From assembly GCF_014844075.1 (NCBI RefSeq), contig NZ_CP062165.1:4774001-4838000 (forward strand): a stretch of DNA of 64,000 nucleotides, given 5' to 3'. Under the pieces are notes generated by a model, which saw nothing but the letters and a program-made list of their open reading frames with translations, did not search any database and had not been told where the DNA came from. Positions 1-9,710 of the stretch are shown here, one piece after another. Within the stretch, counting starts at the first letter, position 1. The number at the start of each line of letters is the position of its first letter. The position numbers and the translations under genes are program-made. Source of the DNA: Paenibacillus sp. JNUCC-31 (GTDB lineage Bacteria > Bacillota > Bacilli > Paenibacillales > Paenibacillaceae).

Positions 1-1606
1 CCTCGATGAACTCAAGGTTTATAATCAGGCCCTGAGCGAGGAAGAGGTGGTCGCTTCCTATCGGCACGTGTTGGATACCGCCTATGGAGGAGCCCATCCG
101 CCATTAACGTATGATGAGATCAAGCTGGATCGGACGCCACTGCTGCCGGATCGGCACAGACCGCAGTATCATGTCAGCCCGCCGGCTCATTGGATGAACG
201 AGCCCCATGCGCCGATCTATTTTGACGGGCATTATCATTTATTCTATCAGCATAACCCCCTTGGGCCATTTTTCCATCAGATCCATTGGGGACATTGGGT
301 AAGTAAGGATCTGGTGCATTGGCGTGATCTTCCTGTAGCATTAGCCCCTGAAAATGATCAGCTCGCACCAGACGGGATCTGGTCGGGAAGCGCGACATAT
401 GATGCAGACGGCCTGCCTGTCTTATTCTTTACGGCGGGCAATGACAGTGCTTGGCCCAATCAGAGCGTGGCGCTTGCCCGAAGCACCTATTCCCGGGATG
501 GAGATCCGGATTTGGTTCACTGGGTCAAACACGCGGAGCCGTTGATTGTGCAGAAGAAGGGCATGGGTGTATTCGGAGATTTCCGGGATCCGTTCGTGTG
601 GAAGGACGATGACGAATGGTTTGCCTTGGTAGGGTCCGGGATCGAAGGCGAAGGTGGAGCAGCGCTCGCATTTGCATCACAGGATATGCTGAATTGGACG
701 TACAAAGGGTCATTATTTAAAGCGGATATTCAGAAATTCCCTTATCTTGGACCCATCTGGGAGCTTCCTGTGCTTCTTCCCCTTGGCAGCGACAAGCAGG
801 GAGTGAACAAGCATCTTCTATTGGTGAGTCCAGTGGGACAGGGAGCGGATGTCGAGGTATTCTATTGGATAGGGAAGCTTGACAAACAAAATCTATCATT
901 CATTCCCGATCAAGAGGAGCCGCAATTGATTGATGTCGGTGATTTCCATTTTACCGGTCCGAGCGGAATGGTTGATCCGAAGACCGGCCGAAAGATTGTG
1001 TTTACGATAGCGCAAGGTGACCGGACGTCTGAGCTGGAATATCAATCGGGCTGGGCTCATAATGGCGGCTTGCCGTTAAGCGTGTATTTGAGGGATGACG
1101 GACGTTTGGGAATTGAGCCGATTGAAGAGCTCCAATCCTTGCGTGGTGCCAAGCGGTTATCGCTCCAGGACAAATCATTGGCTGAGGCTAATATGCTGCT
1201 GGGGGATGTACAAGGAGACATGCTTGAGATTCAACTGGAGATGGAGCCTGGCAGTGCCAAACAACTCGGCATCAAGGTCCGGTGTACGCCGGATAACGAA
1301 GAAGAGACCCTGCTGTATTATGATTGGAATCAATCGATGCTCTTGGTCGATCGAACGAAAACGACGCTTCATCCGGGAGAAAAGTGCCGAGGGATCCAAG
1401 GCGGTAAGCTGGAACTGCTAGAGGAGAATTTAAAGCTTCATATTTATTTGGATCGCTCCATGGTCGAAGCCTATGCAAACGGATTGAAAAGTCTGACGAC
1501 CCGGGTGTATCCAAGCCGTAAAGATGCTTTGGGGCTTGAGATCTGGGGAGATGGGGAATTGTTGGTTAAATCGATCGATATATGGGAGATGAAATCCATT
1601 TGGTAA
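1..1606 (+). CDS. GH32 fructan hydrolase, extracellular type (5' end cut by window)
   Basis: The reading frame is open from base 2, so the gene begins outside the window and the GTG at 47 is not its start. The first ~25 codons match the end of a LamG/concanavalin-like domain (LDELKVYNQALSEEEV, as in the next gene). A GH32 five-blade propeller follows: WMNEPHAP at 191-214, RDP with Asp at 587-589, and WELP with the acid/base Glu at 761-763, then a C-terminal beta-sandwich ending in a TAA. Family role: hydrolysis of beta-fructosyl links in levan, inulin or sucrose-type fructans outside the cell. The nucleophile position of WMNDPNG holds Glu instead of Asp (200-202). It is a close paralogue of the next gene and lies in the same direction. 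Confidence 0.9.
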   Translation, partial: LDELKVYNQALSEEEVVASYRHVLDTAYGGAHPPLTYDEIKLDRTPLLPDRHRPQYHVSPPAHWMNEPHAPIYFDGHYHLFYQHNPLGPFFHQIHWGHWVSKDLVHWRDLPVALAPENDQLAPDGIWSGSATYDADGLPVLFFTAGNDSAWPNQSVALARSTYSRDGDPDLVHWVKHAEPLIVQKKGMGVFGDFRDPFVWKDDDEWFALVGSGIEGEGGAALAFASQDMLNWTYKGSLFKADIQKFPYLGPIWELPVLLPLGSDKQGVNKHLLLVSPVGQGADVEVFYWIGKLDKQNLSFIPDQEEPQLIDVGDFHFTGPSGMVDPKTGRKIVFTIAQGDRTSELEYQSGWAHNGGLPLSVYLRDDGRLGIEPIEELQSLRGAKRLSLQDKSLAEANMLLGDVQGDMLEIQLEMEPGSAKQLGIKVRCTPDNEEETLLYYDWNQSMLLVDRTKTTLHPGEKCRGIQGGKLELLEENLKLHIYLDRSMVEAYANGLKSLTTRVYPSRKDALGLEIWGDGELLVKSIDIWEMKSIW

Positions 1607-1609
1607 AAA

Positions 1610-1625
1610 GAGCGCTTAGGCGCTC
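1610..1625 (+). terminator. short GC hairpin after the first GH32 gene
   Basis: GAGCGC and GCGCTC form a perfect 6-bp stem with a 4-base loop directly after the stop codon. There is no clear U tract, so termination is probably weak. Confidence 0.35.
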
Positions 1626-1677
1626 CTTACACCCTTTGGATAAAGGGACCAAAGCTCGAAAATTTGTACTCTGTAGT

Positions 1678-1692
1678 TTGGAAACGCTTCAT
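1678..1692 (+). promoter_or_regulatory. cre-like site (CcpA) upstream of the large GH32 gene
   Basis: TTGGAAACGCTTCAT fits the catabolite-responsive element consensus WTGNAANCGNWNNCW with one mismatch. It lies about 120 bp before the start codon at 1810, where CcpA repression of a fructanase gene would be expected. Inference from motif only; a LacI-family operator is an alternative. Confidence 0.4.
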
Positions 1693-1809
1693 ATATACGT
1701 TTATCTTTTCTCTCCTTCCTTCATGACTATTCATCCTTGTTACAGGGAGAGCATGTCGAAATGCGGTATCGATGTTTTCTGAATATGAAATCATGGAGGA
1801 GGATCTTGA

Positions 1810-4800
1810 ATGAGGAAAGTAATAACAAGGGAAACCTGGATCTCAAGAATGGTCATATGGGTAATGGTTCTCCAGCTTGTTGCTCCAGGAATATCGGTTG
1901 CAGCCGAAGTTGGAGTGGATGCTCGGGAGGCGTTAACCCCTAAGGCTAACGAGGGGTTGTCAGTTACGGATACAGTCTATCAAATCCAGAATCCAAGCTT
2001 CGAAACCGGGGATATGTCAGGCTGGACGGTTGTCAGAGGCCAAGCGTTCGGTCAGGACAGCGTATCGGACGAAACCACTTGGTGGGCGGAACAAATTCCG
2101 TACAACCAGGAAGGGACCTTTCATTTAAATGGCTGGCAGCATGACGAGGCTGCGACAGGTGTGCTTCGTTCCAGCACCTTCGAGCTAGGCGGCAGCGGCT
2201 GGATCAGCTTCAAGCTTGGCGGTGCGAAAAATCCAAACAAGGCATATATAAATATCGTGGAAGCCGAGACGGGGCAAGTCATTGCCCGGTATGGCAATAG
2301 CGCCTTCGCTGACGTTGGCTTCCCAAATCCCGATCAGGGCTTGCGGCTTGCCAATATGGAGCAATATAAGGCGGATCTTTCCGAATATTTGGGCAAAAAG
2401 CTGTATGTGGAGATCGTTGACAATGCAACCTCGGATTGGGGCGTGATCTTTGCGGACGCCTTCTTCATGTACCATGAAGCCGAGCCGGCCGGAGGAATTG
2501 CCGCCACGGATATCAAGCCGGATTTCAAACGCTATCAAATCGAAAATCCCAGCTTTGAAACAGGGAATTTAACAGGCTGGACGATTGTAGAAGGTGAGGC
2601 GTTTGGTCCGAACAGCGTGTCGGACGAAACAACCTATTGGGTTGAAGAAATCCCGTATAACCAGGAAGGCACTTATCATTTAAACGGATTGAAGTATAAC
2701 GAGGCTGCGACAGGTAAGCTTCGTTCCAGCACCTTCGAGCTGGGCGGAACAGGCTGGATTACCTTCAGATTGGGCGGAGGCAAGCATACGGATCAAGTGT
2801 ATGTGAGCGTCATCAATGCGGATACAGGTGAACTGATTGCCAGGTACGGTAACACCGAATTTAACGAGTCGGGGTTCCCGGATCCGGCACAGGGCCTGAG
2901 GCTCGCGAATATGGAGCAATATAAAGCCGATCTCTCCAAGTATATCGGCAAGAAGCTGTACGTGGAGATCGTTGATAATGGGCACTCGGATTGGGGAGTA
3001 ATCTTTGCGGACGCCTTCAACACCTTCAATGAACTCGTACCGGAAGAAGGAGTTATGGCAGATAACATTATGCCGACTGAAATCCAGAATCCCAGCTTTG
3101 AAACCGGAAATTTAGAGAACTGGACCGTTGAAGGCAACGCTTTTCAAGTGAACAATGAAGCTCAAGCGGGTAAAGAAGGCAACTATTTTGCTAAATCCTC
3201 CTTGGAAGGACAGGGCTCGATTATCTCTAGCACCTTCACGCTTCAGGGAACCGGGACTATTAACTTCACTGTTTTGGACATTGTCAATCCGCAGCATGCC
3301 TACGTCGCATTATATGATGCCAGTACTGACACGTTGCTTGAGAAGACCGGGGAAGTCAGTACGAATGAGAAGATTTCCTGGAAAATGCAGCAGTATTATA
3401 ACAAGCGGCTTTATATCAAAGTTATCGATCAATCCAATCAAGCTCGTATTTCCGTTGATGCTTTTCAAGCTCATGGTGCGGGTACCATCTTTCACATGAG
3501 TCTTGATGAAGACGGAGGAAGAAAGGCGCTTGAGAAAGTAAGCAATATTGAACACGATGTGAACTATGTATTTAACAACGCCAGATACATGGACTCCAAG
3601 GAACCGAGATGGACTCCGCGCGGAGTAAAAGGCGGCGCCCTGCTGTTCGATGGATACTCAAATGATATCGAGGTCAATGCAAAGAATGCCGTTCCTGTAA
3701 GTGACGCGTTGACGCTTGAAACTTGGGTCGCGCCGCGCAGCTACGAATGGGGAGACGGAAACAAGCTGTCTGCTATCGTGAACCAGTCCGATCAGGATAA
3801 AGCGGAAGGCTTCGCGCTTGGCATGTACCGGCACGGCACATGGTCGATGCAGGTCGGGATCGGCGGCCAGTGGATTCAGGTATGGGTAAAAGATCATCCA
3901 CTCGAAAAGTACAAATGGAATTATGTGGCGGCTACGTTCGACAAAAAAGATGGAATGATCAAGTTGTACCTGAACGGTGAGGAAGTGGCTTCCCAAGCGA
4001 CCCCTGTCAACGTTCCGATCACACCCTCTACCGAAAACCTGATTATTGGTAAACATAATAAACCGGTAGAGTTGGCGGGGTTGTTCTCTTACAATATGTT
4101 CTCTGGACTCATTGATGAAGTGAAGCTGCAAAACAAAGTCCTCACTGATCAGGAGATCCTTGCTGAGTATGAGAATGTGAAGTCGCTTCACGGCGGTTCG
4201 GTCCCGGAAATTCCGAATGGCGATATTGATGAGGACCCAAGTGTGTTTGATGGTGATCAGCATCGTCCTCAGTACCATGCGATGCCTCCACAAAACTGGA
4301 TGAATGAAGCGCATGCGCCGATTTATTATAACGGCAAATACCATTTGTTTTATCAGCATAACCCGCAAGGTCCATTCTGGCATCAAATCCACTGGGGACA
4401 TTGGGTGAGTGACGATATGGTACATTGGGAAAATGTGAGGCCTGCTCTTGCCCCCGAAGCAGGCACCCTGGATCCGGACGGTGTATGGTCAGGCAGTGCA
4501 GCGTATGATCGAGACGGTAATCCTGTTCTGTTCTATACCTCCGGCAATGACTCCCTGTCGCCGAATCAAAGAACAGGGCTGGCGACTCCGACAGATTTGT
4601 CTGACCCCAATCTGGAACAATGGGTGAAATATCCTGATCCGGTGACGGAGCAGAACGGGAATGGCATCCATAACGAGTTCCGCGATCCGTTCGTCTGGTA
4701 TGACGAAGAGGTGGATAAGTGGTATCAGTTAGTGACATCCGGTCTTCAAGACTTCAGCAGCGGCACAGCTTTGGTGTATGTGTCCGACGACATGTACAAC

Positions 4801-6291
4801 TGGGAGTATAAGGGGCCTTTATTCGTTAGCGACAGAAGCCTGTATCCGGAGCTCGGTACGGTATGGGAACTGCCGGTATTGCTGCCGTTAGGCAAGGATA
4901 GCGCTGGCAAGCAAAAGTATATTTTCATGATCAATCCCCATGAGAAACCGGAGCAAGTGCCTCCAGCGAACGATGTGCAAAGAGATGTTGAGGTCTTTTA
5001 TTGGATAGGTACCTGGGACCGGGATCACTTCAAGTTTATTCCCGACCAAGAGGCACCCTCCAAAATGGATGTGGGCGATGGCTATTTAACTGCAGAGAGC
5101 GGTATGGTCACACCTGACGGAAGAACGGTCGTTTACTCCATGGTGCAAAATGTAAGAACGCCGCAAGCCGAATACCAAGCCGGATGGGCGCATAATTTGG
5201 CATTGCCAGTTTCACTGAGCCTGGATGAGCATGATCAATTGCGTATTGAACCGATTCAAGAATTGCAGAGTCTCCGGGGAGATAAGGTGGTTGATTTCTC
5301 GGACAAAAATTTGGCGGCCGCTAATCAATTGATCCACAATGTCAAAGGCGACATGCTGGAGATTGTGATGGAAATTGATCCGGGCGAAGCCCAGAAATTC
5401 GGTCTCAAAGTGCGGCGCTCCGATAATGGCCAAGAAGAAACGCTGATTTACTATGACAAGACAAACGGGACCTTTAATGTAGATCGGACAAAAAGCAGCA
5501 TTGATCCGGATGTACGCGTGGATGGCATTCAAGGCGGTTACGTGGATTTGGACGGAGAGAACCTGAAGCTCCATATTTTCCTTGACCGTTCGGTTGTTGA
5601 AGCCTTTGCCAATGACAAAAAAAAGCTGACAACCCGCGTCTACGTAGGCCGATATGATTCCTTGGGCATGCAGATTTGGGCCGACAACGATATTACGGTC
5701 AAGTCGATGGAAGTATGGGAGATGAACGCTTTAACGGGTGAACCGGCTGCTCCGGTCGATGTGCCTGACAACTGGGACAACTCCGTGTATACCGATATTA
5801 CGGAGCTGCCAAACCATGATTTTGCTACAGGAGATTTGACAGGCTGGATTACGGAAGGAGACGCCTTCCAGGATGTCCATGTAACCGATGCCCAGTTTTT
5901 CTGGGATACGATTTATTTTAATCCGTCGCATAAAATTCCGGGTGGCCATCACTTATGGGGCTTTAATGAGGAAGCTGGCGGTGACAGCTTGATGGGAACG
6001 CTAAAAACACAAAACTTCGTCCTTGGCGGGAATGGCAAAATCAACTTCCTTGTCAGCGGCGGCCGTGATATAGATAAGCTCTATGTTGCGCTGGTTCGGG
6101 CGTCAGACGGCAAAACGTTATTTAAAGAGACAGCAACCAATTATGAGGAGTATCAACGGAAGATTTGGGATGCGTCGGAGTATATCGGCCAGGAGCTTTA
6201 CATTAAGGTGGTTGATCAATCCACAGGCGGCTTTGGACATATAAACGTTGATGATTTCAATGTACCGGTTAAGGTGCAGAATCCGACTTAA
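1810..6291 (+). CDS. modular secreted GH32 fructanase with repeated carbohydrate-binding-like modules
   Basis: The 1493-residue product starts at ATG 1810 after AGGAGG at about 1797. Domains in order: Sec signal peptide (~1-32, ending VAA); three NPSFETGNLxxW modules at about 57-225, 240-410 and 422-550, the first two nearly identical in layout; a LamG domain (~560-790); a GH32 propeller plus sandwich (~815-1310); and a fourth related module (NHDFATGDLTGW, ~1330-1490). GH32 sites: WMNEAHAP with Glu833 in place of the nucleophile Asp, FRDP Asp959 and WELP Glu1020. No LPXTG or SLH anchor is visible, so secretion or sugar-mediated attachment is likely. The catalytic part closely resembles the preceding gene, implying tandem duplication. 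It probably degrades levan or inulin; exo or endo mode cannot be told. Confidence 0.92.
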   Translation: MRKVITRETWISRMVIWVMVLQLVAPGISVAAEVGVDAREALTPKANEGLSVTDTVYQIQNPSFETGDMSGWTVVRGQAFGQDSVSDETTWWAEQIPYNQEGTFHLNGWQHDEAATGVLRSSTFELGGSGWISFKLGGAKNPNKAYINIVEAETGQVIARYGNSAFADVGFPNPDQGLRLANMEQYKADLSEYLGKKLYVEIVDNATSDWGVIFADAFFMYHEAEPAGGIAATDIKPDFKRYQIENPSFETGNLTGWTIVEGEAFGPNSVSDETTYWVEEIPYNQEGTYHLNGLKYNEAATGKLRSSTFELGGTGWITFRLGGGKHTDQVYVSVINADTGELIARYGNTEFNESGFPDPAQGLRLANMEQYKADLSKYIGKKLYVEIVDNGHSDWGVIFADAFNTFNELVPEEGVMADNIMPTEIQNPSFETGNLENWTVEGNAFQVNNEAQAGKEGNYFAKSSLEGQGSIISSTFTLQGTGTINFTVLDIVNPQHAYVALYDASTDTLLEKTGEVSTNEKISWKMQQYYNKRLYIKVIDQSNQARISVDAFQAHGAGTIFHMSLDEDGGRKALEKVSNIEHDVNYVFNNARYMDSKEPRWTPRGVKGGALLFDGYSNDIEVNAKNAVPVSDALTLETWVAPRSYEWGDGNKLSAIVNQSDQDKAEGFALGMYRHGTWSMQVGIGGQWIQVWVKDHPLEKYKWNYVAATFDKKDGMIKLYLNGEEVASQATPVNVPITPSTENLIIGKHNKPVELAGLFSYNMFSGLIDEVKLQNKVLTDQEILAEYENVKSLHGGSVPEIPNGDIDEDPSVFDGDQHRPQYHAMPPQNWMNEAHAPIYYNGKYHLFYQHNPQGPFWHQIHWGHWVSDDMVHWENVRPALAPEAGTLDPDGVWSGSAAYDRDGNPVLFYTSGNDSLSPNQRTGLATPTDLSDPNLEQWVKYPDPVTEQNGNGIHNEFRDPFVWYDEEVDKWYQLVTSGLQDFSSGTALVYVSDDMYNWEYKGPLFVSDRSLYPELGTVWELPVLLPLGKDSAGKQKYIFMINPHEKPEQVPPANDVQRDVEVFYWIGTWDRDHFKFIPDQEAPSKMDVGDGYLTAESGMVTPDGRTVVYSMVQNVRTPQAEYQAGWAHNLALPVSLSLDEHDQLRIEPIQELQSLRGDKVVDFSDKNLAAANQLIHNVKGDMLEIVMEIDPGEAQKFGLKVRRSDNGQEETLIYYDKTNGTFNVDRTKSSIDPDVRVDGIQGGYVDLDGENLKLHIFLDRSVVEAFANDKKKLTTRVYVGRYDSLGMQIWADNDITVKSMEVWEMNALTGEPAAPVDVPDNWDNSVYTDITELPNHDFATGDLTGWITEGDAFQDVHVTDAQFFWDTIYFNPSHKIPGGHHLWGFNEEAGGDSLMGTLKTQNFVLGGNGKINFLVSGGRDIDKLYVALVRASDGKTLFKETATNYEEYQRKIWDASEYIGQELYIKVVDQSTGGFGHINVDDFNVPVKVQNPT

Positions 6292-6328
6292 TAAGATTAA
6301 CAAATAACGGGTAAGAGGAGCGCCTGGC

Positions 6329-7993
6329 ATGAATCGAACGGAGCAGCAGTTCCATACCTATCAAGACCTCATGAAGCGATTATATGATCTTGAATCGCTA
6401 GCGGTACCGCCGCAGGCTGGAGAGAAATCGGGATGCTTCTCAAGTTTTGACCGAAACTCTATTTATAATGCCGAGACGGGCTTATACGAGAATTGGGGAG
6501 CCAATGATGATGGAGGAGGCTTCATTCGCAAGGAAGGAGAAAGCATCGTCGCCATGGAACTTGACGGTCCTGGCGTGATCTGGAGATTCTGGTCTGCACT
6601 TCCTGAAGACGGGCATATCCGGATTTATATTGATCACGCCGACACCCCCGTGATCGATCAGCCCTTCCGGGATTATTTCGATAAATTCAATCAGGAAGGG
6701 CCGCCATCCAATTTTCCGAATCTGTTTCCTATTTTGTCCCGCGGAAGAAACTGCTTCATCCCAATCCCCTTCCAAAAACATTGCAAGGTGTTGCTGGATA
6801 AAGGTTGGGGAGCCTATTATCACATAACCTACACCATCTTCCCTGCCGGGGTCCAACTGCCGTCCTTTAACGGTAGCATCGATAAGGAATCGGCTATTGC
6901 ACTGGCCGAAGCAGACCGGATTTTGCAGCAAAGGGGAACGTACTCGTTTATGAAAAAGGAAGGGTCCTCCGCCGAGAGCGTTACGGTATCCGTACCGGCA
7001 GGCGGCAAAGCGTTGCTTTTGGATAAAAAGGGGGCTGGCGCTATTTCCATGATTCGGATTAGGACAGACCTTGGACGAAAGAGCGAGGAACAGCAGCGGA
7101 TCTTGACCAGGCAGTTGGTCATCTCGATGAGATGGGACAATGAAGAAGCTCCTTCCGTATGGGCTCCACTGGGTGATTTTTTTGGAAGCGCACCCGGGAT
7201 CAAGCCGTACCGAGCCCTGCCTCTGGGCATGAATGAACATGAAATGTACAGTTATTGGTACATGCCGTTCTCGGAAGGCGCGAGGATCGAAATTGAAAAT
7301 GATGGAGTCGAACCGTGCGAGATAGCGGCTGATATCCGGTATACTCCCTTAACGACATCTCATACGGACGATCTCCTACGTTTTCATGCAAAATGGCACC
7401 GGGATGATTATCTGTATCTGGATACGGGCCGATTCAAGGAAGGCGGGGATCGTTGGCCGGATTGGCCTCTGCTGCTAACGAAAGGCCGGGGAAGGTTCTG
7501 CGGCGTTCATCTGCATGTGTACAATACCTGGGAGAAACCAGATGAGGAAGCCGAAACATGGTGGTACGGGCGATGGGATCGAAAAACGATTGATTGGTGG
7601 TGGGGAGAAGGAGACGAGAAATTTTTCGTGGATGGCGAATCCTTTCCGTCCACGTTCGGAACGGGTAGCGAGGACTATATTGGCTATGCCTGGGCAGCCG
7701 AGCCGCCTTTCCCGATGTTTGACAGTGCTTTCGCCAGTCAGCCGTTTATCGAGTTGGATGCAAACGGGCATACCTCGGTTAACCGATTTCATATTTGTGA
7801 CAACGTTCCCTTCATGGACTCTTTCGAAGGATTTATTGAGAAATATAAAGGGAATCAATGGGGCCCAAATAATCAATGTTTGTATGCAGCCACTGTTTAT
7901 TGGTATCAGGAACGAGGCACAAGCGATGCGTACATGCCTGTTCCGGTGAATGAGCGCTTAGCTACTTTAACCATTAGGAGAGATGAAGGATGA
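6329..7993 (+). CDS. GH172 (DUF2961) alpha-fructofuranosidase / difructose dianhydride-type enzyme
   Basis: The 554-residue protein has no signal peptide, so it should be cytoplasmic. It has the DUF2961 layout: an N-terminal jelly roll with YNAETGLYENWGANDDGGGF and DGPGVIWRFW, then a second jelly roll holding the acidic stretch WWWGEGDEKFF (~423) and GTGSEDYIGYAW (~444). These hold the Glu residues expected to act as acid/base and nucleophile. The founding GH172 member interconverts inulobiose and difructose dianhydride I; other members cleave alpha-D-arabinofuranosides. Placement between GH32 genes argues for the fructose-acting branch. A RBS (AAGAGGAG) precedes ATG 6329, only 37 bp after the large GH32. 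The next gene overlaps by ATGA, so the two are translationally coupled. Confidence 0.82.
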   Translation: MNRTEQQFHTYQDLMKRLYDLESLAVPPQAGEKSGCFSSFDRNSIYNAETGLYENWGANDDGGGFIRKEGESIVAMELDGPGVIWRFWSALPEDGHIRIYIDHADTPVIDQPFRDYFDKFNQEGPPSNFPNLFPILSRGRNCFIPIPFQKHCKVLLDKGWGAYYHITYTIFPAGVQLPSFNGSIDKESAIALAEADRILQQRGTYSFMKKEGSSAESVTVSVPAGGKALLLDKKGAGAISMIRIRTDLGRKSEEQQRILTRQLVISMRWDNEEAPSVWAPLGDFFGSAPGIKPYRALPLGMNEHEMYSYWYMPFSEGARIEIENDGVEPCEIAADIRYTPLTTSHTDDLLRFHAKWHRDDYLYLDTGRFKEGGDRWPDWPLLLTKGRGRFCGVHLHVYNTWEKPDEEAETWWYGRWDRKTIDWWWGEGDEKFFVDGESFPSTFGTGSEDYIGYAWAAEPPFPMFDSAFASQPFIELDANGHTSVNRFHICDNVPFMDSFEGFIEKYKGNQWGPNNQCLYAATVYWYQERGTSDAYMPVPVNERLATLTIRRDEG

Positions 7994-9414
7994 GGGAGTT
8001 TTTCTACCGGCCGGCTAACGCCTGGGTCGGAGACGTTATTCCATATTATGAAGACGGAGAGTTTAAGTTATTTTATCTTCACGGATGGAGGGATAACTAT
8101 CGTGAGGGCCTTGACCACGGCTGGCATCTTGTCGGAACAAAGGATTTCGTGAATTATCGGGAAGAAGGAGCTTGCAAGATCGAAGGCGGCACCGGTCATA
8201 TACTGAAAGTGGACGGTATCTACCATATGTTCTACTGCATATTTCCAGAAGGCAAGCAGCTGGTATGTCATGCGATCAGCAGAGACTTCAAGACTTGGGA
8301 AGCGATCCCTGAGGATACCTTTGGGGCTGATGACCGCATCTATGAACTGTCTGATTGGCGTGACCCCTTCGTATTCTGGAATGAGGAGGAAGGTCAATAC
8401 TGGATGCTGCTCGCAGCGATGGCGAAAGGGCCAACCAATCGAAAAGGATGTACTGCACTGCTGTCATCCAAAGATCTTCAAGCTTGGGAGTACCGCGAGC
8501 CCCTGTACGCACCGAATCTGCACGTAGGGGCTCACGAATGCCCCGATTTGTTTCGGATCGGGGAGTGGTGGTATTTGATCTACTCCTCTTATACCGGGCG
8601 ATTTGCGACCTTTTACCGGATGAGCCGTTCCCTGGATGGCCCATGGATTACCCCAAAGGAGGATACTTTCGACGGACGGGCTTTCTATGCGGCCAAATCC
8701 GTGGATGACGGGCAGAAACGCTACCTGTTCGGTTGGAATCCAACGAAAAATGACGATTTATTCGGCTGGAATCCGCCGAAATCCCTTGGCAAGGATTACG
8801 ATACCTGGGACTGGGGCGGGAATCTGATCGTGCATGAAATCGTTCAGCGTCCCGATGGCAACCTCAGCGTAAAGGTACCTGAAACGGTCGATGCCGCATT
8901 TACGGATGGGTTTCCTATACATCTCAATGGAATTGCAGGAGATTGGATCCATTTGGATAGCTCGCTTTCCTGCGAGTCTCTGTATGGGTTTGCCGGCTGC
9001 ACGAGCCAGGAGGATTTGCCTGATCAATGCAAGATATCTGCACACGTCTCATTTTCCGGGGAAACGCAAGGTGTTGGGTTCATGTTACGAACAGAAGACA
9101 CTTTGGATGCAGCCTATTACCTCACATTGGAACCGCAACGAAACCGTATTACCTTCCGGGGGGCGATAATGCAGTCGGAAGAGGGCGGGAAAACGTTCCC
9201 TTATGAGGTTGAACTGGAACGTCCCGTTCAGCTTGTTCCCAATCATCCTTATGAAATTAAAGTGTTTATTGACGGAACGATCTGCGAAATGTATGTAGAT
9301 GATCAAATTGCAATGAGCGCCAGAATGTATGATATTCATCGAGGGAAGCTTGGCTTGTTCGTTAGCCAAGGTAGTGCCCAATTCAACAGTGTAAAAATCA
9401 CAATCAGAGAGTAG
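7990..9414 (+). CDS. intracellular GH32 beta-fructofuranosidase
   Basis: The 474-residue protein lacks a signal peptide and starts with an ATGA overlap on the GH172 gene. GH32 sites: VGDVIPYY with the nucleophile Asp near residue 15, WRDPFVF (~120) and HECPDLF (~182) carrying the acid/base Glu. A C-terminal beta-sandwich ends near residue 474. Unlike the two large GH32 proteins, it keeps the canonical Asp nucleophile and the EC motif. The likely job is to split short fructo-oligosaccharides, such as inulobiose or levanbiose released by the GH172 partner or imported, into fructose. A GH43-like assignment is less likely because GH32 motif order and the C-terminal sandwich are present. Confidence 0.85.
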   Translation: MREFFYRPANAWVGDVIPYYEDGEFKLFYLHGWRDNYREGLDHGWHLVGTKDFVNYREEGACKIEGGTGHILKVDGIYHMFYCIFPEGKQLVCHAISRDFKTWEAIPEDTFGADDRIYELSDWRDPFVFWNEEEGQYWMLLAAMAKGPTNRKGCTALLSSKDLQAWEYREPLYAPNLHVGAHECPDLFRIGEWWYLIYSSYTGRFATFYRMSRSLDGPWITPKEDTFDGRAFYAAKSVDDGQKRYLFGWNPTKNDDLFGWNPPKSLGKDYDTWDWGGNLIVHEIVQRPDGNLSVKVPETVDAAFTDGFPIHLNGIAGDWIHLDSSLSCESLYGFAGCTSQEDLPDQCKISAHVSFSGETQGVGFMLRTEDTLDAAYYLTLEPQRNRITFRGAIMQSEEGGKTFPYEVELERPVQLVPNHPYEIKVFIDGTICEMYVDDQIAMSARMYDIHRGKLGLFVSQGSAQFNSVKITIRE

Positions 9415-9597
9415 GATTCCCGGTGGTATAGACCGATAGATTGGTCGACGAAATATTTCAAAGTCTAGCTGATGATTTGCAAAAAAAATTCGGCTGGAAG
9501 ACCGCACACAGGCGGTCGTCTTTGCCATACGTAATGGATTCGTCAAGTAAACCGTTCTTGATCTAATGTGAAGTAATAAATAATCATAATTCAGCAG

Positions 9598-9632
9598 ATA
9601 ACCAGCTGCTTCTTGCGGAGCTGGTTATTTCG
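9598..9632 (+). terminator. terminator-like hairpin after the fructan operon
   Basis: ATAACCAGCT and AGCTGGTTAT form a perfect 10-bp stem followed by TTTCGTGTG. The 345-bp gap 9415-9759 otherwise shows only a weaker GACCGC/GCGGTC hairpin near 9499 and the cre-like site at 9711. It separates the glycosidases from the importer. Confidence 0.6.
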
Positions 9633-9710
9633 TGTGTCCGTATAAATAATGTCTCAAATTTGAGAAAAGAGATGGAATGTTTGGTGTGAGATAAGTCATA
9701 GAATAACTTT

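Noticed and set aside
47..1606. GTG at 47 as the start of the first GH32 protein
   Set aside because: The frame stays open to the window edge and the preceding codons encode the end of a LamG domain, so the gene starts outside.
3658..4425. 255-codon minus-strand open frame inside the large GH32 gene
   Set aside because: Shadow of a well-supported GH32/LamG coding region.
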